A DNA stretch of 64,000 nt from Albugo candida (GCA_905220665.1 CAJNAR010000149.1:620001-684000); one strand, 5' to 3'. Shown: positions 47,797 through 61,584, counted from the first letter of the stretch. A program made the numbers and translations. Notes: generated by a model from the letters alone, not told the origin.

Positions 47797-50700
47797 ATGT
47801 CGATTACTCAATCCAATTTAATCCAAATTGACGAGTCTATACTTTTCACATTGCTCGCCGATCTGATTGGCTTATTCGTGCTGGCTGTTTCTTGCAAAAT
47901 TGTAAAATTCGCAGCAAATAAGTAAGCAATACCCTGAGCTCCAAAACAAAGCACACGGATCAACTATACCTGAAAAACTGACTGCTTTTGTGCTTGTAAT
48001 CGAATCTCGTGCCACATTCCGTTCATTCGTACTCAAAAGCCACATAGGACAAGGGCATCACCCTTTGAGATGTGCAATGAAATAGAATCAGTGGTTGAAG
48101 AAGTGTACGAGATTCAGACCTTCCAACCTTTTCGTGGTTGGACCTTTGAACGCTTTTCCGATCAATTTGGAAAGACATTCATCACTCTCACAGAAGCTGC
48201 TCATACATTACTAAGAGAGGACCAATGCAACCGCCACGAACTTGATCTAAACGTTTGTGCGAACCTAATGAACCGTGCAAAACCACATACCTCTCCAACT
48301 CTCTTGGACCTCGAGCGATCGAATTATGGTTACGGCAGTGAAAATCATAAGCTTAACTATTATGAGATAGGATGTCTACCGAATCATGATTGGATGTGGA
48401 GTCATGCGTGGATGCTAGATTATGAATTCCTGCACGGTGAATGGAGTTATGGAACGAGCATTCATGGAATGAATCGAAGACTCGCAGAAGGAACAAATCG
48501 AGCGAAGAAAAGTTTGGTCGATTTTTTACGACGACGACGATGGATACGGACTAGAATTCGGAAACCTTGTCTCGAAATGGAAGAATCGAGCGAGCATTTG
48601 AATGAGAATTCAAGTAATCAGATCACTGTGCATGTGAATGAACCTGAATACTCCATGTCACTGAGTCAGAATGGGCAATACAAGGTCAAGAAAGACAGCA
48701 AGCGACATCTTGGTAAGGATACGTCTAGCTTTGTATATGGCTTGACACTTGCTGATTGTTTTTCTTACAGAAAAGCGATTTTACCATGTGTTTCGTAATG
48801 CGATGCTAGCGCATCTAAATCTGCAGTCAAGTTATCGTCTGTCCAATATAAACAGAGTCGAGTTTGACGCCGACGCGGTGGAGATGGTACGACATCCTAC
48901 TGCTTCAATTTATAAACTCGTTGGATGACACCGAGTTACAGGAAGGGTGGCTTGGCATAAGGGGAACCATATCTAGAAGTTGGAAGCTTCGATATTGTGT
49001 GCTGCGATTCGATACAAACTCACTGATCTGCCTTCGTGATCGAACCTTATTCATACAGGTTAACGAAATTCCCATTGATCGTCACACGTCTGTTTTGCTG
49101 GAAGACTCGGGATTGAACACTCAGCATCAATTTTCGATTATTTATGGCGAACACAAGATACGATTGAACGCCACAACTCACGCATCTCGTACAGCATGGG
49201 TAGAAGCCATTAGCGGATTGATTGTACGCTCGAGAGCCTCCTTTGTTGCCGTAGAAGACTCTGATTCCAACCATAGTTTGAATTCCAAGACCCATCGACG
49301 AGTACGATCCAGAATTACATCAGAATTAGATTCTAATCATTCCGACGGAACGGTCTCGGCATTGTCTTATCCGTCGGTATCGTCATCAGACCTCTATAGT
49401 GAGATAAGACAAAGCAAACACGTTCATCGTAAAAAACGGGTTTGGCGTCCGTACACACTCATCTGTTCCGCAATGAGTGACAAACGAGAAACAGATAGCG
49501 CTTTCCGTCTCCAATATGTACAGAAGTTCAAAAGTACATTCGAGAAGAAAATGAAGTTAGCGTCCACTTTTCTCAATGCCAATTTAAACGTTTTGGAAAA
49601 GAATATGATTGCAATATCGGTAAAGTTCTCGTCTTCGTATTGCAATCATACCACAGAACAAAGTATGGAGGTGGTCAGTCATCTTCGAAGAGATATTGAA
49701 AAATCATTGGAGCAATTTTATGTCGATGGACATGCCAAATTGCGCGCTGATCATGCCAGTGTTTTACTGTGCAATCGACTTGGTCGAAATTTGTATTCAG
49801 AAACAAAACGGCTGAATGATTTGATCGTCAACTATGCAGTTCCGGCGACTATGGTCACAGAAAAGAAGAAGACACCGAATGCACCCGTACCTCGTATTCC
49901 TACGGACTGGTTTGATCCAGCACAACCAAAGCCGATGTTGAAGCGATGTAGTCTGTCTGATTCCACTGATGTTACAAGTGAACGAGCCGCATTGTCAGAT
50001 GATGAAATGGAGCGAAGAAAAGCACTCAAAACTTGCAAGTCATTCACTGAAAAAATCTCACACCTCGATTTTGGGTGCACGAAACCCAAAATCGATAATG
50101 CAAATCCGAATAGTCAGTTGCGGTATACGTTCATGTTCGATCGCGATACTACCAGCTTTGATAGACCTCAGCGATTTCGTAGTGCAACGACAGCGTCTCA
50201 GCCTCTGAATACCACTCGATCGGATGGAAGTAATGGCACTACAGGGTGCTCGATATTCGCTTCGTATGAGGCTCTACCAGATTGTCTGAGTGAGGGACAG
50301 CTAGAGCTCCCTTCCGGTATCAACAACTATGTGGTTCCAATTTGGGAAAAAGACTTGGGATCGCTGATTGCATTTGCACTTTGCTCTGACGCGTACATGC
50401 GAGAACTGGAAGCACAATTCCGCAATTGTTTCGACATTCGAGATGAACTGAGTGCCGAAGAGATAGATGAAGCTTCACGTCTGTACCACGAAAGACGTGA
50501 AAATCCGAAGGGCACGAAACAACAGATCCAATTTGGAGAAGAGGAAGGAGCACCCGAACTCGGCAGCGAATCTGACACTTCATTGAGCTCAGAGCATGAA
50601 GTAAGTAAGAAGGACAGATGGCTTGCATACATGGCAGCAATGAAGCGCAATGACTTTCAACACGCTGATATTGAATTCGCATATGAAGACCGTACAGCTC

Positions 50701-52091
50701 AGACGAAGCGCGGTGTACGTTGCATTGTATACTTTGCAGCTCAATTTCATGCTCTGCGAGCATTGATCGCACCGGGGAATTTCGAGTTTCTCAATTCAAT
50801 TCTGAAAAGTATGCGATGGGATGCATCCGGAGGCAAATCTGGGGCGTTCTTTTCACTGGTAAGAATGCTTTCTCTTTGCGCACTAAATTGATCGTCTTTA
50901 CTCACAAGTGCTTTCTGTGTCCTTTGAAGACGCATGACAAACGATATGTTCTCAAAGGGATCTCTTTGACTGAGTTTAATATGTTTCATCATTTGGCTCC
51001 TCATTATTTCAAGTATATGGAGCAGTCCATTCACCAAAAGACCCGGATCGTGATGAGTCGGATAGTTGGTTTGTACAAATTGTGTCGGTCACGTCGACAC
51101 TCCAAACACACAACATATGTCGTGGTTATGGAGTCGATGACGTATGGATTCCATCCAGCTCAGCTGTATGATTTGAAAGGAATTTTACGTCGGCGGTGCA
51201 ATACGATGGAGCCTCTGGCCGAAGACGGACTTTCAATATTCACAAAAAACTCTGAGCGAGATCAATTATCTTTGAATTCCTCTTCTCAACTCATCGAAGT
51301 CGATGCTGTCGGTCAAAGGGTGTTATTGGATGGCAATTTGTATGGAAGTATTCCAATACCCGTACGACAATCCGACTTGATTAACTGTGAGGCCGCCATA
51401 CAAAATGACACGACTTTTCTTTGTCGCGCCGGTGTCGTCGATTACTCCATTGTACGATACTTTTCTTACTCGCTGAGTGTCTTATCTTACATCTCGAATC
51501 TTGTGTCTTGGCTTGTAGCTGCTCATGCTGAATGAAAAGGAACGTGTTATGGTTGTTGGCTTGATCGATTATATCCACCAATTTGACTTTCTCAAAAAGA
51601 TGGAATCCACATCCAAAGCTTCCATTATGTTCCGTAATCCGACAATCATCAATCCCAATGCCTATCAGAGACGCTTTGTCAATGCGATGCATCGCTATCT
51701 TGTAGGAATCGATTGTGACATGCTGAAGACCCGTAAAAGCGCCAATTCCACTCAACGAACCCAAACGAATGATTATAGAACAACATTACGACATACAATT
51801 CAGCGCGCTAGTCAGACCGAAGGAGACGAACAGTGTGATAAAAATCAAAGGATTGCAGTGGACAAAGCTAAAGGTGGACGGCACAAACATGCGGCGAATA
51901 AAGTATCAAGACTTTCGAATTCTTTGATGGACCGCTTCATCTGGCAAAATATACAAAAAGTGATTTCACGATCCTCTTCGATGCCTTCACTTGGTCGAGA
52001 CAATACAAAGTCAAGAATGAAGCAGGATCTGCGGTGGTACAGTCATCGAGAGGAGCTCAGTTCATCGTCGGAATATGAATTAGGTTCCTGA
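47797..52091 (+). CDS. TM-dysferlin-PH-PIPK fusion (PIKfyve/Fab1-type lipid kinase)
   Basis: Six exons (about 47797-47921, 48048-48712, 48771-48886, 48942-50858, 50930-51451, 51519-52091) give about 1305 residues. Exon 1 encodes a membrane helix (LLADLIGLFVLAVSCKIV). Residues ~60-215 match paired dysferlin repeats, with HDWMWSHAWMLDYEF, GEWSYG and RRRRWIRTRIRKP. A PH domain starts MEGWLGIRGTISRSWKLRYC and ends near ASRTAWVEAI. A ~350-residue middle part is partly coiled. The C-terminal kinase resembles Fab1/PIKfyve: CIVYFAAQFHALR, MRWDASGGKSGAFFSL, RYVLKGISLTEFNMFHHLAP, the DLKG of the catalytic region (YDLKGILRRR), CRAGVVDYSI where other kinases have DxSLL, and VVGLIDYIHQFDFLKKMES. It probably makes PI(3,5)P2 or PI5P. 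There is no FYVE or chaperonin-like domain. Confidence 0.85.
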
Positions 52092-52165
52092 TGGCTTGAG
52101 AACAAGTACAAAGGTTGAACGCATCATTTGTTCGAGTTGGAAGTACGTGCAAAGTCTGTATATTA

Positions 52166-53533
52166 TCAGCAATCTAGCTCGAGTGTCGTCAAGCGGTAGA
52201 ACACGCATCTGTGTTGGAAGACACGCAAGTTTGATGCAACAGGTTGAATGAGATTCCTATCCAACAGCGCTTGTTTGATCAAAATAGCATCCACCATATT
52301 GTCCGCAATTCCTAAATTCTGAAATAATTCAACACCTTCTGCTGCGATAAAACAACCGGCGAATCCTTTATAATAAAGCAGTTTGTTTTTCCGCTCAAGA
52401 ACGCGATGTAATACACGTTGCAGTATCTGTACAACTTTGCCGCTTAATAGAGCGTATACCTTATCGGATGCTTGAGACAAATCATATTCTTCACTCGATA
52501 GCTCTTCTTCTTGATTGCAAGTATCAATCGATTTATGTCTCGTACCCGATTCCGGATCTTTCCCCATATTTTGTGAGCTCTGCAACTGCTTTGAGAACCG
52601 ATAGAAATGATCACGCTGCAACTGATCGTCCATGTGAGTCACGTGCTCAATAAAACCCAATTTGATCAGTACGTTACCATAACGAATTGCCGTTGGCTGA
52701 TCGGATGCAAAGCCATTAACAATCAATTGACATATACACTCAGCACCCGTAAAGGCTTCTTTATAGAAACTGAATCGAGAATGTTGTAATTTGACTTCAA
52801 TCGTAGATACTAAAAATCGACCGAGTATATGAAAAAATTCCCTGGGAAGGTTCTCATACACTTGGACTTGGATACGATCGAGTCTTCTGCTACGTTCTTT
52901 TTCAACGTCAAAATCTTCTGTGGTCGATAAGGTTGAACATCGCTCTGATTCGGATGCCTCACTACAGCTACCTTCTTTAGAGTCATTTTGATCAAATTGC
53001 ATCTCACTTTCGTCGAGTACCGATTGCTCGGTACTGACTGTTGCATCGTCAGCTGAATCACGAGAATCGAAGGAGCGATGAAATATTGGAAAACTCTCAT
53101 TGGATGAATGAGAACTTGGGTGTGAGAACTGAGGATTCGGATTGACGAAAATATCTGGACATGATTGTAACAGATTCGTATCACTTTTATGCGTTCTATT
53201 ATCCTGAATTTGTGCTCCGGAGCTCTCTGTAGTCACACTATATCTTCGCCTGTGATTTCTATTTCTTCCGCTTGTTCGTGTTTGAAACTGTCGAAAATCG
53301 ACAAGAGGTTCCAGCGATTCTCGTATTTCGATAATTCGATCAAGCGCTATATTTGTGCGTTGTAATAGAGCTTCGATAGTGTTTTCTTCACTGGATGCGG
53401 GTATCGATACTGCATTTTGTGTGCACGAGATTTCGGTGAGTTCTGATATCTGATTGGATCTTCGAATAGGTCGAAGTCGAAGTCGAACATCACTACTCGA
53501 TTCTGTGACTTCACTGAGTGTCATATCTTTCAT
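52166..53533 (-). CDS. Protein with two DEP-like domains
   Basis: A 455-residue protein in one exon from ATG at 53533. Residues 1-230 are Ser-rich and polar with a short coiled segment (IEALLQRTNIALDRIIEIRE). The first DEP-like domain (about 240-330) reads HSRFSFYKEAFTGAECICQL, then LGFIEHVTHMDDQ and HFYRFS. The second (about 375-455) reads LLYYKGFAGCFIAAEGVELF, then ALLDRNLIQPVA and FYRLT. DEP domains dock signalling proteins to membranes or receptors. Convergence on the 3' end of the lipid kinase gene is notable, only 74 bp apart. Confidence 0.8.
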   Translation of the reverse strand: MKDMTLSEVTESSSDVRLRLRPIRRSNQISELTEISCTQNAVSIPASSEENTIEALLQRTNIALDRIIEIRESLEPLVDFRQFQTRTSGRNRNHRRRYSVTTESSGAQIQDNRTHKSDTNLLQSCPDIFVNPNPQFSHPSSHSSNESFPIFHRSFDSRDSADDATVSTEQSVLDESEMQFDQNDSKEGSCSEASESERCSTLSTTEDFDVEKERSRRLDRIQVQVYENLPREFFHILGRFLVSTIEVKLQHSRFSFYKEAFTGAECICQLIVNGFASDQPTAIRYGNVLIKLGFIEHVTHMDDQLQRDHFYRFSKQLQSSQNMGKDPESGTRHKSIDTCNQEEELSSEEYDLSQASDKVYALLSGKVVQILQRVLHRVLERKNKLLYYKGFAGCFIAAEGVELFQNLGIADNMVDAILIKQALLDRNLIQPVASNLRVFQHRCVFYRLTTLELDC

Positions 53534-54007
53534 TAGCCAAAATACACGATGCAGCTTGATATTTTGATTCGGTTGTTAAATTTTTGTGTGAAGATCAATA
53601 TTGGCTTCGCTTTTACCGATTACAGGCGGGGGTAACCCAAGAGTCATAAATTGCATGAAAATTTGGTCATAATACTGCGACTAGGGCTCTGCCAGGTAAT
53701 TTACGAACCGAACGACAATTTTAACAAGCAAGCTTTCACGTAAACAACAGAGATTTTAAATGGAATAATAGTATAGCTCAAACCGAGTAAGAGGTAGTAG
53801 AAAGACGAGCCTCGAGGCATTAAAGTAGGAAGATATAGTGTAAGCTCCAATAAACGCAATTAAATCGCGATTCTATACAAAGTCACTGTATCGGCACGTG
53901 CATGATTATCACTAAAGTGCGCTGAGCGCACTTACCCATGCACATCATACTGTTCATAATATTTATAAATTTGATCATACCTTCGCTCTTTGCGAACGCA
54001 ACCAATA
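53534..54007. promoter_or_regulatory. Divergent promoter, DEP protein and condensin genes
   Basis: About 470 bp separates two divergent start codons. No discrete element can be assigned. No coding signal was seen. Confidence 0.35.
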
Positions 54008-57000
54008 ATGGTAGTCGAATTTGTAATTCCGCTGCATGCGGAAGATTTAGAGCTCGAAAGGCCAGAAAGGTATTATGCACAGAGTGACTCCACATTGATA
54101 GAAAAACTCGGAAATTCAGGTATACTGGAAACTAGATTACTGTCCATACGCAGCCAATTACAAGCAGAGCTTGACACCATTCAACACCACAGATTGGGTG
54201 ACTCACTAGTATTATTGCAACAAGAAACTATAAATCTACTGTATGGCGTCTCAAAAGACTTTGACAGTCTCTCTTGCTCACTTCAGAACCAATTTCTTTC
54301 TTACCTGCAAGCATTCATCGAAGTCCTCGTGCGATTTTGGCGCAAAACAGCTTCCAGACAAAGTGATGTAAAAGAGAAAAATACAAATGCAACATGCTCA
54401 ACAATGTGGGAACACAATCTGCGTAATTCCATCAAGTTTGTTGTCTATATACTTTATCTGTGCCTAAAAAAGAGTCTACGGCTGCAAGTAAGCCAGTCAT
54501 TGGCACACAAGATAACCGAGCAATCTGGTGAACAAGTAAACTTGAAAGATGTAAGAAGGAGTTGGCCATTGTGGTGTGCTAAAGTCTTTTTCTGACTGCA
54601 ACATTTATGATAGTCACCTTCTTCTGTCGACCGATTACGAGAGATATACGCGACTCTTACAGAATCAATAAATCCTCAAGTTTTCAAATTGTGGCGATCA
54701 AACTCACCAGAAGAGGTATTTATTCACATAAAAACAGTAGTGAGACTAATTTCAATCGTTAGGAATTTTTGCTCTTATACTATAAATGCGCTTTTATAGC
54801 TCTGGAAAATCAGACACTCTGTCGCCATACAGCGTTACGTCAGATATTGCTACAGGTAGCTTTCACTCTTTTTTTGATGAAACGTACTGAATATCGTGTT
54901 GTAGCTTGTCTCAACGAATTTCTCACAAGCACCAAACACACGTGGAAGTTTTGTATCGTTGCTTCTTGAATCGTTATTGGCACATGAGCACTTGAGTAAC
55001 ATTCTCGCTGATACGGTATCAATCATTCATAATGCTTGTTCACGATCGACACTAGTTAGTGATTTGATCACAGAGATTAGCCAGCTCTCGTTATCTTCAC
55101 AATCGATAAACAATCGCGAGTCTATCAAACAAAGCGGCAACGAATTACAAAGTGGAAACTCTGGAGGAAAAGAATCAATAGGCTCCAAGTATATCGCAGT
55201 CTTCTTATCATCTTTGGCGCGGCAGGCTCCATGTCTCATCATTTCCAATCTCACGTTCTTGCTGACACTTTCGAACTCGGAAAATTATTTTTTACGAAAC
55301 GCGGCAGTAACTTGCCTGACCGAAATCTTAATCTGGGATTTTCAGCGTCAGCAGAATGCAAATTCTATCATCGATGGAAGTGCTCTATCTAGTGTAAATG
55401 ACGACGAGAAAGGCTCGGATGCGGAAGAAGAAACGCGAATGCAACAGAAGGAGCATGAGGCCTTCTCACATCGTGAGGGAGTCTCAAGTAAGACACGCCA
55501 ACACTTGTTACAAGTCCTGAAAGAGCGTATTTACGACATCAATGCATTTGCACGATGCCATGTCGTTAAAATGTGGGCTCATTTATGTACTTTAGGAGCC
55601 ATACCTCTCACGTATTACGAGACGGTGACACAACTCGCATTAGATCGCCTCGACGATAAGACAGCTATCGTTCGCCGCAATAGTATCTCTTTATGCGTTA
55701 CCTTGATTCAGCACAATCCGTTTATGAGTAATTTGAACAAGACTCTTTGTCGATCAAAACTTGAAAATCTAAAAAATTTGGTGGTCAAAGAGCGAGATGA
55801 CTTTATATCAGAGGGTCAAGAAAAAGTCAATCAAGCTATGCAGCAGCTTCAATCGGATCTGAAAGAATCGACTCAGGACTCAAGCGACCGAACTCGATCC
55901 TTGCCAAACTTTACAGATATTACAGACACCGACGACTTTGATAAACGGATGCAAGCATTTACTCACATCTCGACATTTTACAAGGATACCCTTCAATTTA
56001 TCGAGCTGCTTGAAGACCACGTGACACCGAAAGTAATGCGATTGCTGAAAAGCCGTGTGGCTTCAGATGTCACAGGATCCATCCAGTTCTTTGAGCAAGC
56101 ATATCACTTTCAGCTAGAAGGTGCTCTCAAAGGTATTCACCAACTTCTTCATCTGATTTGGCGATCAGATGTTACCGTGCAAGATCAGGTTGTCAAGACA
56201 TTTCAACAATTGTTTTTCGCGAGTGAGGAAGAATCGGCAGACAAGAAAAATTTCTGGGCAGAAGCAGTTGCCAATAAATTGATTCAGTTTCTTGACTTGT
56301 GTACCAACTCGGAAGCAACTTGTCTTGAAGAATTGTTTGTGAAATCGTACAAAAAGGGCGATATCGACATATTCCTTATCCGTGCACTTTGGACGTACGC
56401 AACAAAACAAGACTCGACTCTACCTCTTCGCGTTCGCGTCAATGCACTTTGTCTCGTCAAAATGATTGTAACAGCATCCAAAGGAGATATTATTCGCGAG
56501 CAGCCATTTTTCAGTCTCAATGAACTGTTTCAGAGCTGTTTCAAGTCCAAAATAATACAAAAATTGAAGCAGAGTACGACTCCCAATGAACAGCTTCAGA
56601 TATTCAGAGCGGCTTGCACCGTATTACAATCTTTGCAGCTGGAAAACCGCTTAACGCAGGAATCAATCAGCTTGCAGACGAAAGAATCCGAAGCGCGTAA
56701 TAAGCTTTTGAGTCGGCTTGAAGCGTTTTTATCGTTGCAGGAGCGTGGAGACTCCACTAGTGTGTTTACGGCTACGATGTTTCGTGATGTCGAAGGGATT
56801 TCGTCTACTTGGTTGGATGCTGTCCAACAGGCAATTGATACCGTCTTTGTTGTCTCTAGAACCCCGGAAAGGATGTGCGCTGACGTAATCCACCAACTTT
56901 CACAACGAATTTTCCAGACTCAGAAAGAGCAGCCGACATGCTCGAGCTGGATACTGAGCCATTTTCTATTCGTTTTGGGTCATGTGGCGATACAACTTGC

Positions 57001-58519
57001 CGTTCACGTGGAGAAGCTATCCAAAAGAATAAAGCACAAAAGGCTGAGTACAGATTTGAAAAAGGATAACGTGACAGCAAAAACGCCATCGCTTTCATCT
57101 CACAATGAGTCGAATGACAATTTGGAAGAAGAGCTCGGAATGGCTGCGCAAGTTGAGGCTGAGGAAGAAAGCTTTATCCAGGAAATCGTGCGTCAAGAGA
57201 TTGTATGTAAAAATCTGCTTGCAGCGTACAGCCCGTTGGTGATCCGTCTCGTGCGCCCTGTCATCTTGAAAACGTCAGAGGAAAACCCCGGGCAGTTTAA
57301 TGCACGCGTTATTCTCATAGAATGCGCTGTGATGACACTGAGCAAGTTTATGGCTGTGTCCGATGTCTTTTGTAAGGAAAACCTATCGTTACTCTTCACC
57401 TTACTCCAGCAATCCTGCATCCCTTCCGTCCGCGGCAATGTGATTGTCACCATCGGTGATCTGGCAGTTCGCTTCCCAAATTTGATTGAGCCGTGGACCT
57501 CACACGTGTACGATCGACTGCACGATGTTCATCCAATGGTGCGAAAGCAAACAATGACAGTCGTAGCTCATTTGGTTCTCAACGATATGATCAAAGTGAA
57601 AGGGCAAATGGCTGACATTGCGATTCGAATTGTTGACCTTGATCAAGGTATCCGAGATTTGGCAAAACTCTTGTTTGTAGAACTGGCCAAAAAGAACACA
57701 AATGCTATTTACAATATGATTCCGGACGCTGTCGGACAGCTCTCAAAAAGGTATGTGGTCATAAATCGTAAATTGGCTGCTCACTGAGACAATTCAACGT
57801 GTGTCGCTAGCGTGATTCTATCCTCGGCAGAGCGGAGAGAAATTTTCCAATTTATTTTCCACTTCGTGAGTAAAGCAAAACACGTAGAAGGATTGACGGA
57901 AAAGCTATGTCAACGATTCTCGACTCCAATCAAGCAAACTTTCAAGCATGGATCGAAGAAGAAGCCTCACACTCTTACCGACTCGTCTCCCTTTGCCGAT
58001 GATGAGAATGCAAAGAAAGAACTCCAAGAACTTCATTCAAAGAGGGATTTGGCATTCTGTCTGTCTCTATTACCGCACACAGGCAAATCGTTACGGAATT
58101 TATATCATCACCATAGATTGTATCAGGACGTTCTTTGGGACGAAAATACTCGCATCTCGTTTCAGAAAATTGTGCTAAAAGTTCGTCGACTTCATGCTGT
58201 CGGGACGTCTTCGGATAATCCGGGTCATAGGGCAGACAGAGGGGGCGCTGAAGAATCTATCGAGTCGAAGGGATCAAATATGTCGAGGTCAGGCGACACA
58301 TTGAAAGATGTTGTTCAACAGTTTGAGCTGTTACTCTCCAAATATCAAAACAATGCAAAATGCAGTGAGATTTCAGCGCTTGATGAAGCTATCGATGAGG
58401 GAAAAGGAATAGAATCAATAGAAAATGAGCAAAAGACGATGCGGGTAGCCGAAAAGCACGAAAGTAATACTCAAACTCGCAAGCGACGAAAAATAGTTGT
58501 GGGAGATGAACGTGACTGA
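54008..58519 (+). CDS. Condensin complex subunit 1 (CAP-D2)
   Basis: A HEAT-repeat subunit of condensin I that compacts mitotic chromosomes. About 1425 residues come from exons at about 54008-54535, 54614-54715, 54763-54855, 54905-57750 and 57811-58519. The start is the ATG at 54008. Family landmarks are the N-terminal MVVEFVIPLHAEDL, PNTRGSFVSLLLESLLAHEH, RNAAVTCLTEILIWDF, RERIYDINAFARCHVVKMWA-type spacing, and the conserved C-terminal HEAT region SCIPSVRGNVIVTIGDLAVR FPNLIEPWTSHVYDRL-type followed by MVRKQTMTVVAHLVLNDMIK VKGQ. The C-terminus is basic and polar. Introns are 47-78 bp. Identity is confident; the smaller N-terminal exons rest on frame continuity. Confidence 0.88.
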
Positions 58520-61500
58520 GCACTGGAACTCTCGAGAACTTTGTTAGCCTCATCGAAGGGAGAACCTGGAAAAGGAAGAAAGCCTGTCCGGAAAATTGTA
58601 AGTGGATCCAGCCGTGTACCCAAGTTGTGGGCCTTTCTACTGTTGGCAATGATATTCAGCGCACGGGAGTTTGTGTTTCGCATATTTATATCTTTCATAT
58701 ACTTGGGAGCTTGCTCAGTCGATAGACTAGTTCGACTCCAACACATTTGTACTTTCACCTCATTACGATCACCAATACTCGTGTTTATATATCGAGACAG
58801 ATAGGATTGGGCTATTTATGTATGTGCATGTAAGATGAAGAAGTTGTTTGTGCACCATTCAGGTGATATATGTGCCACTTGGCATTCCTTTTGTGGGTAA
58901 ACCTCATACCCGCGTCGGATCCGCGTGACGATCAAAGCTATCATTCGCAAGTCGGCTACAAGATGTTGTCAATACAAAAGGCGTGGTGAGGTCGTAAAGG
59001 ATATCAGGGATGAGCTTCTCGGAAAGAGATCTCACAAAAGTGAGTTTACTTTTCTTTCTTCTTACACTTTGTTCCCACCAAATTCCCATTAGCGAATCAA
59101 TCTATCGAATGCATAAAGAGAAATGCATATACCATGTCTAGCTTTGTAAGAAGTACAGTCCAATGTCGATAGCTTGATTGATGATACCATCTTGTCGTGC
59201 ATCAGGTTGATGAGGAAATATTGAGTAAGCGCAAAGTGTCACGCTTTGCTTGTACTACACCTGTATTGGGATGCTATATAGGCTCAGGTTAACAGGTACA
59301 GATGCAGCTGTGAGCTAATATCATTCGGCCTATGTTGGACAACTTCGTCGGTGTGACATGTATCAAGTCTTGACAAGCGTCAGTGTCATGGCAGCTCAGT
59401 ACTAGCGATCTGCTATAGATACAATCTAAGCATTTAGGCTCCTTGAATAGTGACATCGGTAGTGGCCCTCATGCAGATGCTCCAAAGAAACTCAACAATG
59501 GGATGTTTCGCAGTATTCTCGCTTAGCTTTGGATGTTTTCCTGGATTGTAGTGATAATTCATAAAGAGTAGATCATGCACAAGAACGAACGGAAATTGCC
59601 AATTACGAAGGCGAGTACGTTTCGACAGGCTCCCGTCGTGCGATCACACCCAACTCGATCGCAAACGATTAAAAAACGTTCAAATGAATGAAGAAGACTT
59701 GTTGTGCCAATTGAGCGACACCGCAAATTATTATTAGTGTATGACGCCAATATCGATTTGCATGACCGCCAGAAAGCATTCGTTTGGGAGGTTTGAAAAT
59801 CAGGTACAGATAAATGACATCATAAAGAGAATGGCAAGAGCACGCTTAAAGTCTGACTTAAGTCCACTAATAGTCGGAGATTGATGCGGCTGAACCAAGA
59901 AACGGATTCCCAGCATTTGAAGCTTGCATCAAAAAGACAAGATTGTACTATAAACAATTGTACGTGTGGCGCCATTCTATTCAGTAACTGGAGCACTTGT
60001 GCAGAGCAATTCAACAGCTGAGTCAAGTATCAGGAAACGAGCACTTGTGAGCCTCGAGTGATAATAACATGTCATATATTCATCAAGTTGCCAGCAAAAT
60101 ACACTTTTGCATTGAATGTTGATTCTATCACATCAGCACCCGTTTTGTCGTATTCAGTAAGTTCACTCGACTGTGAGCGAAAGTTCTGCTTTTAGTCGGT
60201 AAATAACAAGGAGCAATTGTCAACGATGATTCCAAGCCTATTGCCCAAAGATGTCATCCAAGATAGGAAAGTAGCAGTCTCCTTTTTATAATTAATTGTG
60301 ATTCCGATCTACCTTACATGTAGTTTGGCGATATCGTGACGCTTAGTTGTACCTCCAACTGCATTCAATGCGCTGGAACTGAACTACAAAAGAATACCAC
60401 CACATACTATTGATTCTGATTCCACAAATAGCTGAACAAAAGTCATAGCACAATTGACACTGAACCATAATCAGATTCTTTACTCAAAGCCTCTCTTTGT
60501 CAGCCTATTCGATGCGCTCCAGAAAGAGAGGCCTCCATTCTTTCTATGTTTTCTTAGCGGAGCATCTTTTTCTAATTACTCGCTATTGAATGGTGCTCTA
60601 GAATTGATCACCATGTCTGAACCAATCACTCCACTCTAGTCGCAATTCCTACATAGACCAACTTTTAACGGCTGTCATGAATTATCTGACTCATTTTATG
60701 GTGTGGGCTCAATGCTTCAATGTGTCGCAGCTGTGGGAACGAGGGATCGTTCAAGACTGCTACTTTTGGAAAGTCAAGATCACTTCACTTCACACCTGTT
60801 TCCAAATCTTACAGGATTCACGACGAAATGGCCGCAGGAAGTCACAGAGTGAATAAATATCAAGCAGCAAATAGTAAGCGATGAAAAGTCAAATGCATAC
60901 TGATGTCAAGACAGTAGATCTGTTGGGCCTTTTAAAATCTCAAATAAGCTTCACACGAGATCTATGCTGGGAAGGTGTTGAATAAATGGGAATCTTTGAG
61001 AGCAGTTTTCTCGATGTTCGATCGCAACGAGCGTGTTTGATACCCACTATCTATGAGGGTCGAATTGCATTCGGTTGATTTTAATTGTTGATAAAGCTGG
61101 TATATAAATGCGAAAGGCTGAAAGAAAAAGTCGAAAATGTTCCGTTGTTCGTGAAAGAAAGATATGTTGGGATGAAAGGAAGCTGTCAATTTTTGTATAG
61201 AAGCTGTTTCGCCACTTGCTTTGATATCGAATTTCATCTATCGGACCTGCTTTCAGACAGCTCTGTCTCCATCGATGATGAAGCTGGATAAGTAGTTCAC
61301 ATGCGAACATTGCTATTGCTCAAATTCTTGCTACTACAAGGGAAGTACAAGTCGAGTACGCAGCCAGGAATTTCATTTTCCAATAATTTATATATTTGAA
61401 AGAAATACTACGGCATCGAGTCGATTTTACTCGAACATCTCACTGAAGTGAATGATTACCTACCTCGTTCCCAGTTATCTCATGCGCGCAATTTGAGGAA

Positions 61501-61584
61501 GAAGAGATTCTCAGATCTGCAGCAAGGATCGGGATGTTGAGGTAAGTTTAAGACGAAGCACAATCACGACGGTAATCGAGGCTG
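58520..61584. other. Gene-poor region
   Basis: About 3 kb with no recognised gene. A minus-strand frame at 58471-58758 overlaps the condensin 3' end, and a plus-strand frame at 58541-58804 contains a hydrophobic stretch (LWAFLLLAMIF). A 37-codon ATG frame lies at about 59575-59688. None has supporting motifs or plausible splicing partners. Confidence 0.4.

Noticed and set aside
58471..58804. Overlapping frames on both strands after condensin
   Set aside because: Neither has known motifs. The minus one overlaps the condensin 3' coding end and the plus one starts without an ATG.
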